From Sindora glabra (Eukaryota; Streptophyta; Magnoliopsida; Fabales; Fabaceae), in assembly GCA_020226215.1 (NCBI GenBank), contig CM035228.1, positions 63,027,989 to 63,091,988 of the forward strand: a DNA stretch of 64,000 nucleotides, read 5' to 3'. The notes beneath the pieces are model-generated. The model saw only the letters and a list, made by a program, of their open reading frames with translations. It was not told where the DNA came from and did not search any database. Both the position numbers and the translations under genes were made by a program. How positions within the stretch are numbered: the stretch's first letter is position 1; each line of letters opens with the position of its first letter. This document shows, in pieces, positions 22,600 through 34,207 of the stretch.

Positions 22600-23499
22600 T
22601 GATGTAAATGAACCTATTTATGATGCAAGAGAACTAATTGGACCATCTCAAAAATAGGCAAAGGATAAGAAAGAACTTGACCTTAACTATGACCTGTTGG
22701 TAGAACCAAAGTTATCAAGTGAAGTGTGACCTTAACCACAACTTACTAATAAAACCAACACTATAAGATTTAGTTTTTAATTTAAGAACAAAAAAGAAGC
22801 TCTTACAATGGGGAAACATTCAAATTTTATTAATCATCCAACTTTGCTTTGTATAAGGAATAAACCTTCTTATATAACTTTTTAAAACCTTAATTAAGAA
22901 TGGGTTCTAATGATACTATATTAGCTCAAAACTAATTCACTAATCTAAACCCAATAAAAGGCCTTTTAAATGACTCTAAGTAAATATAATAAATTACTTA
23001 CAGTAATATGGTAAATATTTTAAAGTAAAATAGGCCTAAACACATTTATCCTAAATTAAAGCACAAAATACTCTAAAATGACCTAATACATCAAATAACA
23101 AAAAAAAAGTTATATGAAAAATTTAGCCCTTAAATACATATGAAAATTCAAATAAAAATAAGAAATTAGCCTTATTTATTATCTAATCTAGTCCAAACAA
23201 AAAATATCCTAATAAACTAAACAATTGTAATAACTGAACAATTGTAGCTTACAAGTGTATATTGATCATGCAAATTAGGATCTCCAAACTGTTATCTTTA
23301 AGTTAAGCTCAGAGCATCTTTAAATTATAAGAAAGTGACCCATCTTGGTGCAGCCTCTATTTCATGTTAATTTTCTTTTCTTTTGATCTCCAGAATTAGG
23401 CCTTGCAAAGTCTGCTTCATCCTCTTACTCTTGGCTTTAGTCATGGGACCTCTAATTCCATATAAAGAATCTTTAGGTTAGTTAGTTAGATCTTTATAA
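22600..23499 (-). repeat. E2 5' LTR (900 bp)
   Basis: Single-copy version of the E2 LTR, beginning on the plus strand TGATGTAAATGAACC. It also contains the coding-derived tail region near 23400-23480. It adjoins the primer-binding site on its left and the 97-bp array on its right. Confidence 0.85.
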
Positions 23500-23790
23500 A
23501 TAACATCAATTAAAAATTTAAAATAAATGGATAAATCAAGTCTCATTAATAATAAGACTGCTAAAGAATAATATGTTATTATTTGCAAACTAAATAGTAA
23601 CATGTTGCTATTTAGTATCTAGATAGTAACATCAACTAACAATTTAAAATAAATGGATAAATCAAGTTTCATTAACAATCAAATTGCTAAAGAATAACAT
23701 GTTATTATTTAGTCTCCGAGAAATAACATCGACTAAAAATCTAAAATAAATAGATAAATCAAATCCATTAACAATTAAACTATTAAAGAA
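23500..23790. repeat. Degenerate 97-bp tandem repeat, right half
   Basis: After the E2 right LTR the same unit text resumes (AACATCAATTAAAAATTTA, AAATAAATGGATAAATCAAG, hairpin cores near 23570-23630 and 23700), so the array existed before E2 inserted. The core here includes TTGCTATTTAGTATCTAGAT. It fades out by about 23790. Confidence 0.75.
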
Positions 23791-24249
23791 AATGTGATTT
23801 AATGAATAAAAATAAATGATGATACTATTTCTGTGCTTTTATTCATTTCATAAAACATTGTAAATGTGTCTTTTTGGTCTTATAAGCTTTATGGTAATTT
23901 ACTGTTTGTGGGTAAATTTAAATGAAAGAAAGTAGGCTTTGAATACCTTGTTGCAATTTATTGTAATAAACAGTATCCGCCTAATTTTTTCCTTTTTTTT
24001 ATTTTTCTAAGGCTTTAGGGTAAAGTTTGGATAAAGATTAAGCTGAGATAGCTTTCAACTTATATTAATATTATTAACCTCTTGGTTGCCATGCTATGAT
24101 TTTTTATTAAATTTAAGAAATTTAAAAATTTTAACTATTATTATTATTTTTTTCAATACACACATAAGAAAAGAAATCAAAAGTCAAAGGAGATAAAGGA
24201 TATTAGTTAGTTGTTATATTATAATAAAAAGTTCATTATTGATTTGTCT
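23791..24249. other. Unassigned AT-rich stretch
   Basis: Lies between the end of the 97-bp array and the LINE remnant. Contains T- and A-rich tracts (near 23985-24000 and 24130-24150). No coding region, terminal repeat or hairpin was recognised. Part may be the 3' untranslated tail of the LINE. Confidence 0.4.
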
Positions 24250-25200
24250 TCTACTAGAATACCCAATAGTTATCCTCATGAAGCCTTTCATTTCCTCTGT
24301 AAATCTTTATGATTTCTTCCAAAATTGATTTCTTTCTAATCTTAGTTTCCTTGTAATCATACACTCTAATCCTTGCCTAGAGATTCATCTTTATCAACTT
24401 ATACAGATCTTTAATAATATTTTTCACTTCATATCTTTATTTTTTTCAAATCTCTACTCCATTCCTGGATTTTTGTTAAAAGAACCCAAAGGAAGAAGTT
24501 TTCATACCTCCAGTTCTTCAAAACCTTGCAAAGATCCTTTAAGGCCAAAATCAAGACTTCATCTTTGTCATGTAGATCTAGGTTTAACATACATGTTTTA
24601 ACCTACGCAATTCGATTATTTTGCATATATACACCTTTAACTCTTTGATTACTTTGCTATTTTGCATGCTCCGCATTCTAAATCTAGATTTGTGGTAGAT
24701 GTCTCATCTGTGATTGATTTCCTAGATATATGAATTCTAAAGTTCTTTGTTGCAAAAAAATATGGGTTTAACTTTCACCTTTCTTGAAATTTATATTGCC
24801 ATCATTATTTTGCTTAGAAAGATAATAATCTGACTTTAAATGTTTCAATTTATGCAATATTTCCATTAGGTTTTCCTATATTCCTTGAAAAACTTTCTCA
24901 TTACTTACTATCCATATTAGATAAATAACCAAGATTAATAGTATTGTTATTTCCTTATGAAAGGACCTATTTTTCTTACCTTCATTTAAACATTTGTCTA
25001 TCCAAGTCTTTATGCTTTGTTCCTACATTTTTTTGGTTATAATTAAAAATCTATGGCTAAACCATATTGTTTTTGCAAACTCATATTTTATAAAGATATG
25101 ATCTATATTTTCCTCATGCATTTGACAAAATGGATACAAACCTTGGACATTAATGTGCCTTTGCCTTAAAAAGGAGATTGTCAATAGAAATTATGATTAT
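24250..25200 (-). mobile_element. LINE 3' remnant (zf-RVT region), minus strand
   Basis: The minus strand at about 25190-25000 reads RQRHINVQGLYPFCQMHEEN followed by IDHIFIKYEFAKTIW. This is the Cys/His cluster (zf-RVT) found just after the reverse transcriptase in plant L1-type LINEs. Beyond it the text (SIKTWIDKCLNE, EITILLILVIYLIWIVSNE) fits the following region with several stops. No RT core is seen to its right, so it is a 5'-truncated, decayed copy, as is usual for LINEs. Confidence 0.7.
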
Positions 25201-26000
25201 TATTAAAATATTACCTATAAACATAATTTACAAGAGGTGATAGAACATAATTGCTACTAGTGAAGCTAAAAATATGAATAGATGTCATTTGGATTAACTA
25301 TTCATTAATAGTTTAGAAGAGCTTCAACATCTTTTAAGTCATTAGTAGGTTTCCTCATGTCATCTAAATCTATCAACAATGAGTCGTAAGAATGTGGATC
25401 TATTGACGTAGAGGGGTATGACTTTATAATAGAAGCATCTACTAGGGCTACTAGCTAAGCAGCAGGAAGGTTGACAAGTGGATCTAGAAACATTATCAGT
25501 AGATCGACAGAAGGAGCAATTAGGAGATCAACAATTAGTCATAAAGCATAAACTGCCACTGGTAAAGCTAGTAAAGTATTAGGTAACTTAGGAGTACTAT
25601 AGGGTTGGGTATTGCTATAGGCTCTAATAGAAGGAGTATATTAATAAATTTAATTGGAACCTTAACCTTACCAACCTTAAGGATAGGATCATTAGGTATC
25701 TCACCTTGCATAAAGCCACTGCTTGACGAAGGAACATCCTTAAACCTTTGCTTAGGATTAAAGACTAGAGGTGTTATCCTCGCAACATGGAGCTAAACTA
25801 CCTGTAGTACCTTAATTATATCATCCTCTATGCGAAATTGAAACTTTATCTAAAACATGCTAAAGTAGGTGTGATAAACCTGCTACCTTATTTCATTAAT
25901 TTTAATAGGCATCCTAAATAAGTGCTTAAAAAGATACACCAATAGATAGAGTGAGTGTTAAAATTACTCAATAAGATAGTTATCATACAAATTTTCTAAT
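25201..26000. other. Unassigned region, less AT-rich than neighbours
   Basis: Has repeated GTAGATC/GGATCTA-like and CAATTAGGAGATCAAC text and short open frames on both strands (for example 25605-25796, plus), none recognisable. It could be a decayed gag or linker region of a retroelement, but nothing supports that firmly. Confidence 0.35.
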
Positions 26001-28238
26001 CATTTTTAGTCAAGAAATTAATCATACATAAGACATATATTAAACATATTATTACTAGAATTTCTTCTCATATCTATTTCAAATAGTTTTATTTGTTACA
26101 AAATTAAGAAATCAATAAAATAAGCATTGAGTATATAAAAGATTCCACCTTATTACTCTAACTAACTGTAACCACACATATCCTAACTTTGTAGCTCTAG
26201 GATTAACCTTATCCTACTTATCCATTCATGTAACTTGAAAGTCAATGTGTAGGGCCAATCCATAAAACTCTTAACAAGGTCTTATAATCACATAATAATG
26301 TCACACTTCATATACAACATTTAAGCCCATAGTGTCATATATGGCATTTAGCTCCATTTTCATGTACATATTCGTGAATCACTTAACATAGTGGGGATTA
26401 TTCCTTGTAATTATCAACTTACTAATTAATAAGGATAGTGCATTTGAACCTGATACAGGTCTCGTGGCCATTAACTTAATTAATCAATTAGAGATAATAT
26501 CTAATGTAAAATCTATAACACTATTATTGGATTCATATATAGTGAAGAAAGCCTTGCTAGCTTCTGACGCCATTTTTGAATATTGACTATGGTCTTTTAA
26601 TTCTTTTATTAGTGAAGACAAACTTGCATAACCTTCAGATGCTTTTCATTATATTCACAAATTAATAAGGTAAAGTCAAAATGCTAACTTTTTCCAAAAA
26701 CATCTTGCAAAGCTATTTATAGCTAGGTCATCACTTTTTTAGTGACCATGACAAAAGAAAATATTCATAATACCTTGTCGCTTTATAAGTGACCACATTA
26801 AGCTTTCTTCCTTCCATTTGCTAGATTACCACACTATAATTCCATGCAAGCATTTACAACACCCTTGCACATAACTTATTGGTGCACATGCATTCTATAA
26901 ATTTTCACAATTTAAGTCAAGCATCAAATATCAAGCCAAACTCATGATTTCATTATGAAAACCCTTGAAGTACTTTGTAACTTTTCACAACATTATCAAT
27001 CAAATTCCATATTATCAATTTTATATACTAATATACTCATAAGCAAGATTGTATTTTGTGTAACAAATAACACATGTTTTTTAACAAACTATGAAGTGTA
27101 CACACTCTGGTTCTTCCTAGTTCCATAATTCTCAAACCTAGGCATATTTAGGCTTTTATTTTATACATCATCTTAATAAGTTTGAGAATTATTTTTCCAT
27201 ATATAAAACAAGGAATTCATACTTTAATGTAATAGTAAAAATTCCACAAACATTATTTTGTTCATGCATATTAAAATTTCAAATGTTTTTACATGCTCCT
27301 CAACTAGGCACTATTAAACATATAATCTTGGAAAATTCATTTAAAATATCAAACTTTGTCAAAAATTTATAAAAAAATTCTAGATCTATAAAATAATTTT
27401 TAAACTTTCCTTGCTCAAAATAAGCCATATAAATTACCCTTGCGTATGATTATCAATATAATTCAAAAGAGGTACACTTTTTTGAAAATTCTATTTTAAA
27501 TATCAAAATTTAATAAAATTTTTAAAATTTTTTAGAATAAATTTAAAGGTATAAAATATCATTTTTCAATCAATTTTACACATAAAATAGGTCACATAAA
27601 TTATTCATAACTCAAAATAAAATAATTTTGAAAGTAGACATGTTGAGCTTGAAAATGCTATTTTTTCTTCAAATTTTTCTTATTTTGTTGAAAAATTCTA
27701 GAACTTTTTTAAAGGTTTTAAACATCATTTTTGTCTCCTTTTTATGTTAAAAGCAAATTACAAAAATTACCTTGATGATCAAAATAGTTTATATGAGATA
27801 AAATAGTGTCGTAATACAAATTTTTTCTGCACTATTTTACTAATGCAAAAACTATGACTTCCCTACTTGTTTTCAAGTTATTTTTGCTTTAAAAACCTTG
27901 GTATAAAGCATACTAAGACTATATAAGTAGTTTAGAACATAGCATAGCAATTTGCTATAAGAAAAATAAAATTTTCAACTATAAAATTATAGGAAAAATC
28001 AAAGGCTTCCACTTGCTTTTCAAGGATATTTTTGCTTCCAAATTTGTTGTAAAACTTGTGTAATACTAAAAATAATTTAAAATAGTGTATACTATGTTCA
28101 AGCATGACAATAAAAAACTTGCCCTAGTTTCTCATAAGAAACCTAAAAGCTCAAGTATATTTTGCTTTCAAAAGGATTGGTTCCAAATTTTCATGAAAAC
28201 AAATTTCCAACTTAAACTAGTTTTAGTAATATTACTAT
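26001..28238 (-). repeat. L2 left LTR, first part (boundary unclear)
   Basis: From about 27900 to 28238 this matches the L2 right LTR collinearly (AAAATAGTGTA.. near 28080 against 42660; CAACTTAAACTAG near 28210 against the AACTAGTTTAAAGAA region near 42795). The match resumes after X1 at 36866. Farther left the text (GTGTCATATATGGCATTTAG near 26330) resembles LTR bodies of large Tekay-type elements, but I could not find the left terminus. Confidence 0.45.
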
Positions 28239-30898
28239 TGTTACACCCTCATTAAAATATAGTAAAATAAAAATTTTGGTTAAAAGAGGAATAATTGTGA
28301 TAACTAGTAAATTCTATTAAATTTGAAAGTTTGGTATGCAAATTTTGAAATAAAATAAAGTTAGTTATTTAATGAATATAGGAATATGAATATTATAAGA
28401 ATTTGATGAGAAAAATTAAATAGAATCATAAAATATGAAGTCTTGAATGGTTGTGAGTGAGTGTGTGAGTATGGAAGAGATTTAAGGATAGGTTTTTAAA
28501 ACTAACCTTAGGGCACTATTCCTTATTTTTTTTAGCCTTTCTCTTCTTCTAACTCTCTTTTCTTCTTCTTTCACCAAAGCAAACTAGATAATTCCATTTT
28601 TTTTCAATTTCTTCATCCAATCAAGATAAGGACATTATTTTCATTAAGAATCCTTCTAATTTCTTCTTAATTGATGAGAAGATTTGAGTTATTTAATTTT
28701 TCTTGGGGATTTTAAACCCTAACTTTAGAATCCTCAAATTTTAATTTGATTACGATTGAAAAGCCTTCAATAGCTTCCTAGCAATCTTTTCCATATAAGG
28801 TGAGTGGATAACCTAATTGAATTTATTGATTTACAAAAATATGATAATATTGATGGAATATTAGGTTTTATGTGATTTTATTCAAATTATGTTGGATTTG
28901 ATATTTGAGATGAAATGAATATTGAATGAGATTGGTATGAAGTGTTAAATATATGTATTAATGATTATATGAGGGTTAAGTAAGCAATAAATGTGTTTAA
29001 AGAGCATTTGAGGGCTAATGAATAGTAAAAAATTTACATAGAACTGATTTTTTCATAAATAATTCAATTATACAATTGATTTTATTTATCCAAAAGCAAA
29101 CCTAGGTATAAGAATCAACTTTGCAGTTAATTTTCCTTGTACAGATGCAATTTTAGGCAGGTTAATCAATTCTTTATCCCCAAAACTATTATGTCAACTT
29201 TAAAAGGCTATAACTCTTTTGTCTTAAGCCTATTTTAAATGAGTCATCTATTGTTAGAAAGCTAATTCAATGTACTTTCAAGTAAAACTAATTTCAAAGC
29301 AATGTCTTATGTATATTTTAAGATATTACTAAAATAATGGGAAAAGGTAAAAAAAACTTAGGATTGAGAAAAATGAAAATTTTATATCTACCTTAAAAAT
29401 GGTATAACACTTTCAAATTTTAACTATTTTAGATGAATGACTAATCTATAAGAATCCAATTGAGTCTGCTTTTATATAAATAAGTTTCATGAATAATAAT
29501 TTCATAATTTTTGAATTGCTTGTAAAATATCATTTAAGAGTCACAACTAAGATGATTATATAATATATTATACTTAACCTATATTATATAATTATTATTT
29601 ATAATGGTCCAACATTAGGTATTTGGTTTCCAAATATCAAGGATGGGTAATTTATGATATTTATAAGGTAATTACATTAATAAGTAATCACAAAATGAGA
29701 AATTAGATGTTATATGATATAATGTGTGTTGTAGTAAGCTTTTATATTAATTATGGAATGGAATGTATTATATGTGACTAATGAAATAATTGATCTAGCT
29801 TATGTAATCGAGAGACGATATGTGATGTTTGACTATGCAAAAGGTAAGAAATGTTTGAATTTTGAAATGTGAATATGGCTAAATAAATATGATGATTGAA
29901 ACACTTGTGCTATTGTGGTAATATTTTATGTTGAATGTGATGATATGAATTATTGAATGATATGACATATAATATAAACATACTTATATTATTGTTATGC
30001 AAATGGAATAGGTTATGTAACCATTCATTAAGGCATAGCAATGTTAAATTAATATGATGAATAGGGCTTATGGCCTAACTTAAGAAATATGATAGAGAAG
30101 ATGATATGGGTGTTGGATGCTTAATTCCTAGTAAGAGAAGGTAAGGTATAAAGTTAGTTTGAAATGAATAAGGATGGAAAAGGTGGCTAAAGTATGATGT
30201 GGACCTGAGAATCATATAGTAGATGCATGTATTTAATTACTATTTATTGTATGAATTATGATATAAACTTAAGACTTAATTGGTTTTAAAAACTCTTGTG
30301 TGAATTGTTAGTGAAGGAATGAGTATGTTTAAATCCTTTTGGGGTATCTTGATACCAAATTGTTAATATGATTGATTATATGTTAAGTTTTATAGAAGGA
30401 TGATTCAGTAGGTAAGTTATTATTTTATTTACTTGTTTAAATAGAGTATTCACTCACTAAGCCTAAACTTACTCCTCTGTGATTTATTTTATAGATATAC
30501 AAGTCGAGTTTTTATCACCATCTTCTCAAAGCTAGATTATATGGAAGTTCATTGTTTGGTTGTATGGCAGTATATGGTATTTGTTCATAGAATATTTTTT
30601 AGCCTTATTCTATTGATAAGCTAAGGTAGAGGAAATACATAAACTAAATCCCTCATGATTAAGTTAGACTAGCTTATCCTTGTTATTAGAGGATTACAAG
30701 AAGCTTTGACTTTCTCATCTTTCATAAATCCCTTTTTGTTGCTAATGAATGAAATAATTTCTCCCATACTTGTAATTTCCTTTTTAGTCACATAAATATT
30801 CACTAATTGATAAGAAATGCAAAGGTTAAATTAGGTTGGGTTGATGAAAACTAGAAAGTGGGTTTCACACTAATCATAATTGGGCTAGGATTGTAAAA
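28239..30898 (+). repeat. X1 5' LTR
   Basis: Starts TGTTACACCC; its end, next to the primer site, is eroded (TTGTAAAA where sisters have TTGTGATA or CATGACA). A palindrome cluster lies at about 29060-29190. The 3' end is placed by comparison with the other copies and may be off by a few bases. Confidence 0.85.
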
Positions 30899-33800
30899 AA
30901 AGTGGTATCAAAGCATAATTTGGATTCCTAGTGGGATAAGACCCTTAGGTTATATGTGCTATCATGATAGGTGTTAACTAAAATTGTAACAATAATATAT
31001 GTGCACTTGGGATCATGCACTACCTATACAATTGTGATTTATCTTATTATTATACCTATGGATATTAGTAGTGGAGTTATTTGTGATAAACTATTTATTG
31101 ATTGCTTGATTTATGATTTGATTGTTTATGAAATTTTATGTAGATGAAAATCTTTGGCTTTAAGAGCTAAATGCAAGTTAGTAAAGTTTAGCACAAGAAA
31201 TTATTCATAAGTTCTTGAAACTTAAAATGGTAAGTAAAGGATAAAGGAAAATGGTCTGGTAATTTGTTAAGGAATAAAATGTTAGGCTAGGTTAAGGAGT
31301 TTGCTTAAACCTTATAATGTATGCTTTAATCCATATATAGATCTTTGTATAATCTACATTCTCTTGTAAGGTTATGTCCTAAGGATAAAGCTTTTAGGTT
31401 ATATTGTGTACACACTTTTTCAAGCTCCCCTAAAGAAAATTTAACTAAAATCCCATAGTCACAACATACGGTCATTGTCAATAAAATTCTAAGGTGGCAA
31501 CCAATGAAAAAGGCGAACTTTTAAGTAAAGTGATTAAATTCCTCACTTAGCTTCCATGTCTTAAATCCATTTCAAATTTTATGGCTTTTTGCCATTTTAG
31601 AGAACCAATATTTGATATTGCTTCCTAATAGCCAATATGATTAATACCTAGAGTAATTATATTAGTATGATTTTGTGACAACTGCATGAAAGTACTATTA
31701 CATTAATAGAGTGTAAAAATGGTAGAAGCAAGGTTATAGGTTAGTAAAATTGTCATATTATTGCCATTGTTAATATTATTATTATCAATAACAAATTGAA
31801 GTGGATTGTTTGGGACAAATTAAGGATATTGACATTGAATTTTCTTATAGTATAGAGAGTATAATTTATTGGACATAAAAGCTTTAGAAATTCTAACTAT
31901 AATTTGTACAATCAAGATACTACCCTACTTGGCCAAAACTTAAGCATATTATGAAAATTTTTTATGGTCACAAAGAAAAAAGCCATTTTAAATTCATATT
32001 CATTAGCAAACAAATAGCACATAATTAGTTAGTCTCAATAAAGCAAGATAGGATGATGTTAAAATGATGAGAATAACAATATGAGCTAGATATGTTTAGT
32101 GTTATTTAAGGAACATGAAAAGATCTAATTAGAAGTAAAGTAATAGTAATTCTTTGAGGTCCTTAATTCAAATATGCATGAATGTTGTTCAAATTTATAT
32201 TGAGTGATGAATGTAGGATTTATTTATTATAATTAGTGCAAAGATTAGTAAGAAAGGGACTAAGCTTTTAGGTAAAAGGCAATAAAAGTTATCTCTTTGT
32301 TAGCTACTAGTTGGAAAAGCATAAATTGATACCTATAGGATAAGGATTTGAAAATGGTAGGATAAGGATCCTTAAAATTGTAACTCTATCTATATATATA
32401 ATCAAGTTAGGAATTATGAAGAATTTTATTCATGCATTAGATATAGGGCCCTAAAGGCCTAATAGGGAGTGTAGCCTAGAGAATTGAAGAATTGTGGTAA
32501 CTATGAGTTTGATAGCCTACCAAATGGGTGATAATAAGAAAGTCTTTAAAATGTTAAAAGAATGTGAATATAAATGGTTAAGTTACCCCTTGTGAGTGAC
32601 CATAGGATATGAAAAGAAATTGTAATGATGTATTATAATTAACTATATAACTTTATATCCTTAAGATAGATACAAGTGATGATAATAGAGGATTTTATTG
32701 GTATGAACATTAGACCGGTAAGTTGGTGATATAGTGAGAACAAGCCTTGATTAGTTAATAAAATGCAAAATTGGATCAATATTGGACAAATGATTCTAGA
32801 TATAATAAGGTATAAGCAATCAAAGGCATATAATAAGGGGAGGTATGAAATTATATACAATGCATCATTAATGTTACATGAACTTAAGTCATAAAGATTG
32901 AAAAAGGATATAAATGGAGGTATAGGCAAATTAAAATAAGTGTAATGAAGAAATAATGAGGAAGTAAGTATTTCTTTTAGCATATCATGTGAATAAAGAA
33001 TGTAAGCCAAAAACATAACATGAATGAGATAAGAATGATAGGTTAAGGAAAATTTTATGGATATATATTAAGATAATAGTCAATTATTCAATATTGATAA
33101 CGGAATTAAAAGTTTGAGAGGTAATAAGATAGTAAAGATAATATGTTGTGAAGAATGCATTTACAGGTCTGATTCTTATAGAACAAATGAGTGTTGTGAT
33201 TAATACTGCTAATAAGGATATTATTAGTGCAAGAGTAACATTAGGAATAATAAATTCATGCATTAAGAGTAGTTGAGACCTTGGTAAATTATAAGTATAA
33301 ATGAAATAGATGCTAAATGAACTATAAAGGTTGACAAAAACTGAGATAGTAATGTGTTTAAATTCATAGGGAGATTTGTAGCAATATTTATAGGTATAAT
33401 ATAGTGATAGATTAGTAAATCAAGATAATCCACAATCACATAGTTATATTAGTTGTTTAATTGAAATCGAAGTTTAGAGTTTTAATAACTTTTCAATTGA
33501 ACAATAATATATAAATTTAATAAAAGGGAGACAATACCCTAAAAAGAAATGCATGATATGATAAATATTGCTAAATAGTTTAGAATTTAATAAGACAAGT
33601 ATGTTATTTAAAGATTAATAAAGTGAAAAAAATATGTGTAACTGGGTTAAAAGCAAAAAGATTATAAACTTGCTCACATAAACTAGAAGGAACCTATATG
33701 ACCCTAAGAGTAGTTTGAGCTGCTAACCTAAATTCCTTCAGGATATGATTATTTCCAATACTTCTTATAGTATACTATGAGGCTTATTATAGGAATAAGA

Positions 33801-34207
33801 GTAAGATATTAATTAAAGCGTGGAAAATGAAAACAAGTGGGATGCTAGTGAGGAAGGTATTTGCTCTAAACCATAACTTAATTATATATGGGGAGTAACC
33901 TAATAAACTAGGTGCTATATGGAAAATTTATTGCCAAGGAGTCATTTCTATGGTTAGACCTAAGATAAGGAAGATAACAAACATCAATACCTTATAAAGT
34001 GTCATATAGCATCATGAAGATAGAAACCACATAAACCTTAGAGGTATTGATAGTACTTACAAAAGTAAGACTAATTGATGAGTCTATTAAATTAGTTAAG
34101 ATGTTTTCACGAAATGTTAAAATTCAATATTGATGCATCTTTGTTTTAAATGAATGATTAACCCTGCCATTAGAATTTAAGGATGTATTCTTTTGAAGGA
34201 GGAGTAT
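30899..34207 (+). other. X1 internal region, non-coding
   Basis: Begins with the primer site at 30903-30918 and ends with the purine tract near 34195-34207. All frames are densely stopped. The longest open frame (33016-32639, minus) is hydrophobic, AT-driven and unlike any family I know. The last bases (AATTTAAGGATG followed by purines) match the end of the Tekay-like element at 61860-61893. Confidence 0.75.
30903..30918 (+). promoter_or_regulatory. X1 primer-binding site
   Basis: TGGTATCAAAGCATAA directly after the 5' LTR, matching the initiator Met-tRNA class (TGGTATCA core). It orients the element on the plus strand. Confidence 0.8.

Larger units (their letters stand above)
13195..23499 (-). 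mobile_element. E2: older Ty3/gypsy CRM-like element with two solo-LTR insertions
   Basis: LTRs at 13195-14366 and 22600-23499 flank gag, protease, RT, RNase H and integrase pieces on the minus strand. The proteins match E1's lineage: CFKC knuckle, MIIDYGSCTNVAS protease loop and a GPMTKAKTKRMKQAL tail. The flanking 5-mers GTAAT (13190-13194) and ATAAC (23500-23504) fit one ancestral GTAAC duplication with one change each. Primer site TTGATATTAGAG lies at 22598-22587 and a purine tract AAAAAAAGAGGGAA beside the left LTR. Many stops, indels and two nested solo LTRs show it is older than E1. Confidence 0.88.

Noticed and set aside
4710..23499. Reading CRM-like elements as proof of a centromere
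   Set aside because: Two decayed copies next to a gene and no long satellite array; CRM-type relatives also occur outside centromeres.
32639..33016. 125-codon open frame, minus strand, in the X1 interior
   Set aside because: Composition follows AT-rich DNA (Ile, Leu, Tyr, Ser); no start context, motif or relative.
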